Shown here: in pieces, positions 5,699 to 5,812 of the stretch
How positions within the stretch are numbered: the first letter of the stretch is position 1
Layout of the letters: every line of letters begins with the position of its first letter
From: Deinococcales bacterium
GTDB taxonomy: Bacteria > Deinococcota > Deinococci > Deinococcales > Deinococcaceae
Direction: 5' to 3'
DNA length: 5,812 nucleotides
Assembly: GCA_014378225.1 (NCBI GenBank)
Contig: JACMOA010000177.1
Coordinates: 1-5,812, forward strand
Position numbers and translations under genes: made by a program
Notes under the pieces: generated by a model
Told to the model about the DNA's origin: nothing
The model's input: only the letters and a program-made list of their open reading frames with translations
The model's database searches: none

Positions 5699-5812
5699 TA
5701 CCCACTCCATTGATAGCAGCTCTGCTCGAGTTGAATGAGTTTGGGCAGCGCTCTACAAAACGAAAGTTCGGATTGAACCCTCCGCACGCTCGGATAAAAA
5801 TAAGCGCAAGAA
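5699..5812. other. Right-hand end, upstream of the hypothetical gene, no gene recognised
   Basis: These 114 bases carry one CTCGAG site (5725-5730) and a small inverted repeat GTTC / GAAC near 5766-5778. I see no ORF, no complete tRNA and no terminator. They may be the promoter region of a gene lying beyond the window. Confidence 0.4.

Larger units (their letters stand above)
164..5730. repeat. Dispersed CTCGAG palindrome, about 35 copies
   Basis: CTCGAG occurs, by eye, at starts 164, 457, 992, 1165, 1225, 1309, 1498, 1545, 1633, 1718, 1748, 1878, 1925, 1965, 2096, 2236, 2336, 2459, 2560, 2615, 2700, 2807, 2855, 2956, 2990, 3411, 3439, 3894, 3921, 4602, 4664, 4776, 4796, 4908 and 5725. One or two would be expected by chance. 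The bases next to the hexamer vary, so the hexamer itself is the unit. In genes it most often encodes Leu-Glu but also appears in the other two frames and between genes. Confidence 0.9.

Noticed and set aside
5760..5800. GTTCGGATTGAACC considered as the T-arm of a tRNA
   Set aside because: The stem and loop lengths do not fit a T-arm, and no acceptor or anticodon stem can be paired around it on either strand.

Overview
The window is a moderately GC-rich bacterial chromosomal segment with five protein-coding genes and clear non-coding structure between them. The best guess for the source is a member of the Deinococcota (Deinococcus/Thermus/Meiothermus type). This rests on the general look of the shikimate dehydrogenase, a sugar-binding protein with a plain AQ-type signal peptide instead of a lipobox, several starts without a Shine-Dalgarno sequence, and the overall codon style. 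The phylum call is an inference with modest confidence.

Layout, left to right. (1) Positions 1-570, minus strand: the N-terminal 190 residues of a secreted sugar ABC transporter substrate-binding protein, running off the left edge. (2) 571-942: a 372-base gap containing a 13-bp perfect inverted repeat 163 bp apart (MITE-like) and a small hairpin. (3) 943-1698, minus: a complete DeoR/GlpR-family repressor, probably the regulator of the sugar transporter. (4) 1699-2014: a divergent intergenic region with a good promoter for the repressor and a 9-bp-periodic TTTCA repeat array that looks like its operator. (5) 2015-2836, plus: aroE, shikimate dehydrogenase. (6) 2837-3074: a spacer with a weak hairpin terminator and a pyrimidine-rich leader. 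(7) 3075-5132, plus: a 685-residue membrane hybrid sensor with CHASE, PAS, HisKA and HATPase domains and no response regulator nearby. (8) 5144-5172: a bidirectional terminator. (9) 5186-5641, minus: a 151-residue protein of unknown function with a basic tail ending in an AT-hook-like GRPKK motif, preceded by a textbook promoter and Shine-Dalgarno sequence. (10) 5699-5812: no gene recognised.

The genes do not form one operon. The repressor and the sugar-binding protein plausibly form a sugar-uptake locus continuing to the left, while aroE and the sensor kinase look like independent transcription units.

The most striking signal is genome-scale in character: the palindrome CTCGAG occurs about 35 times in 5.8 kb, against 1 to 2 expected by chance, in coding and non-coding DNA on the whole length of the window. 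It resembles the HIP1 phenomenon of cyanobacteria and is the observation most worth following up.
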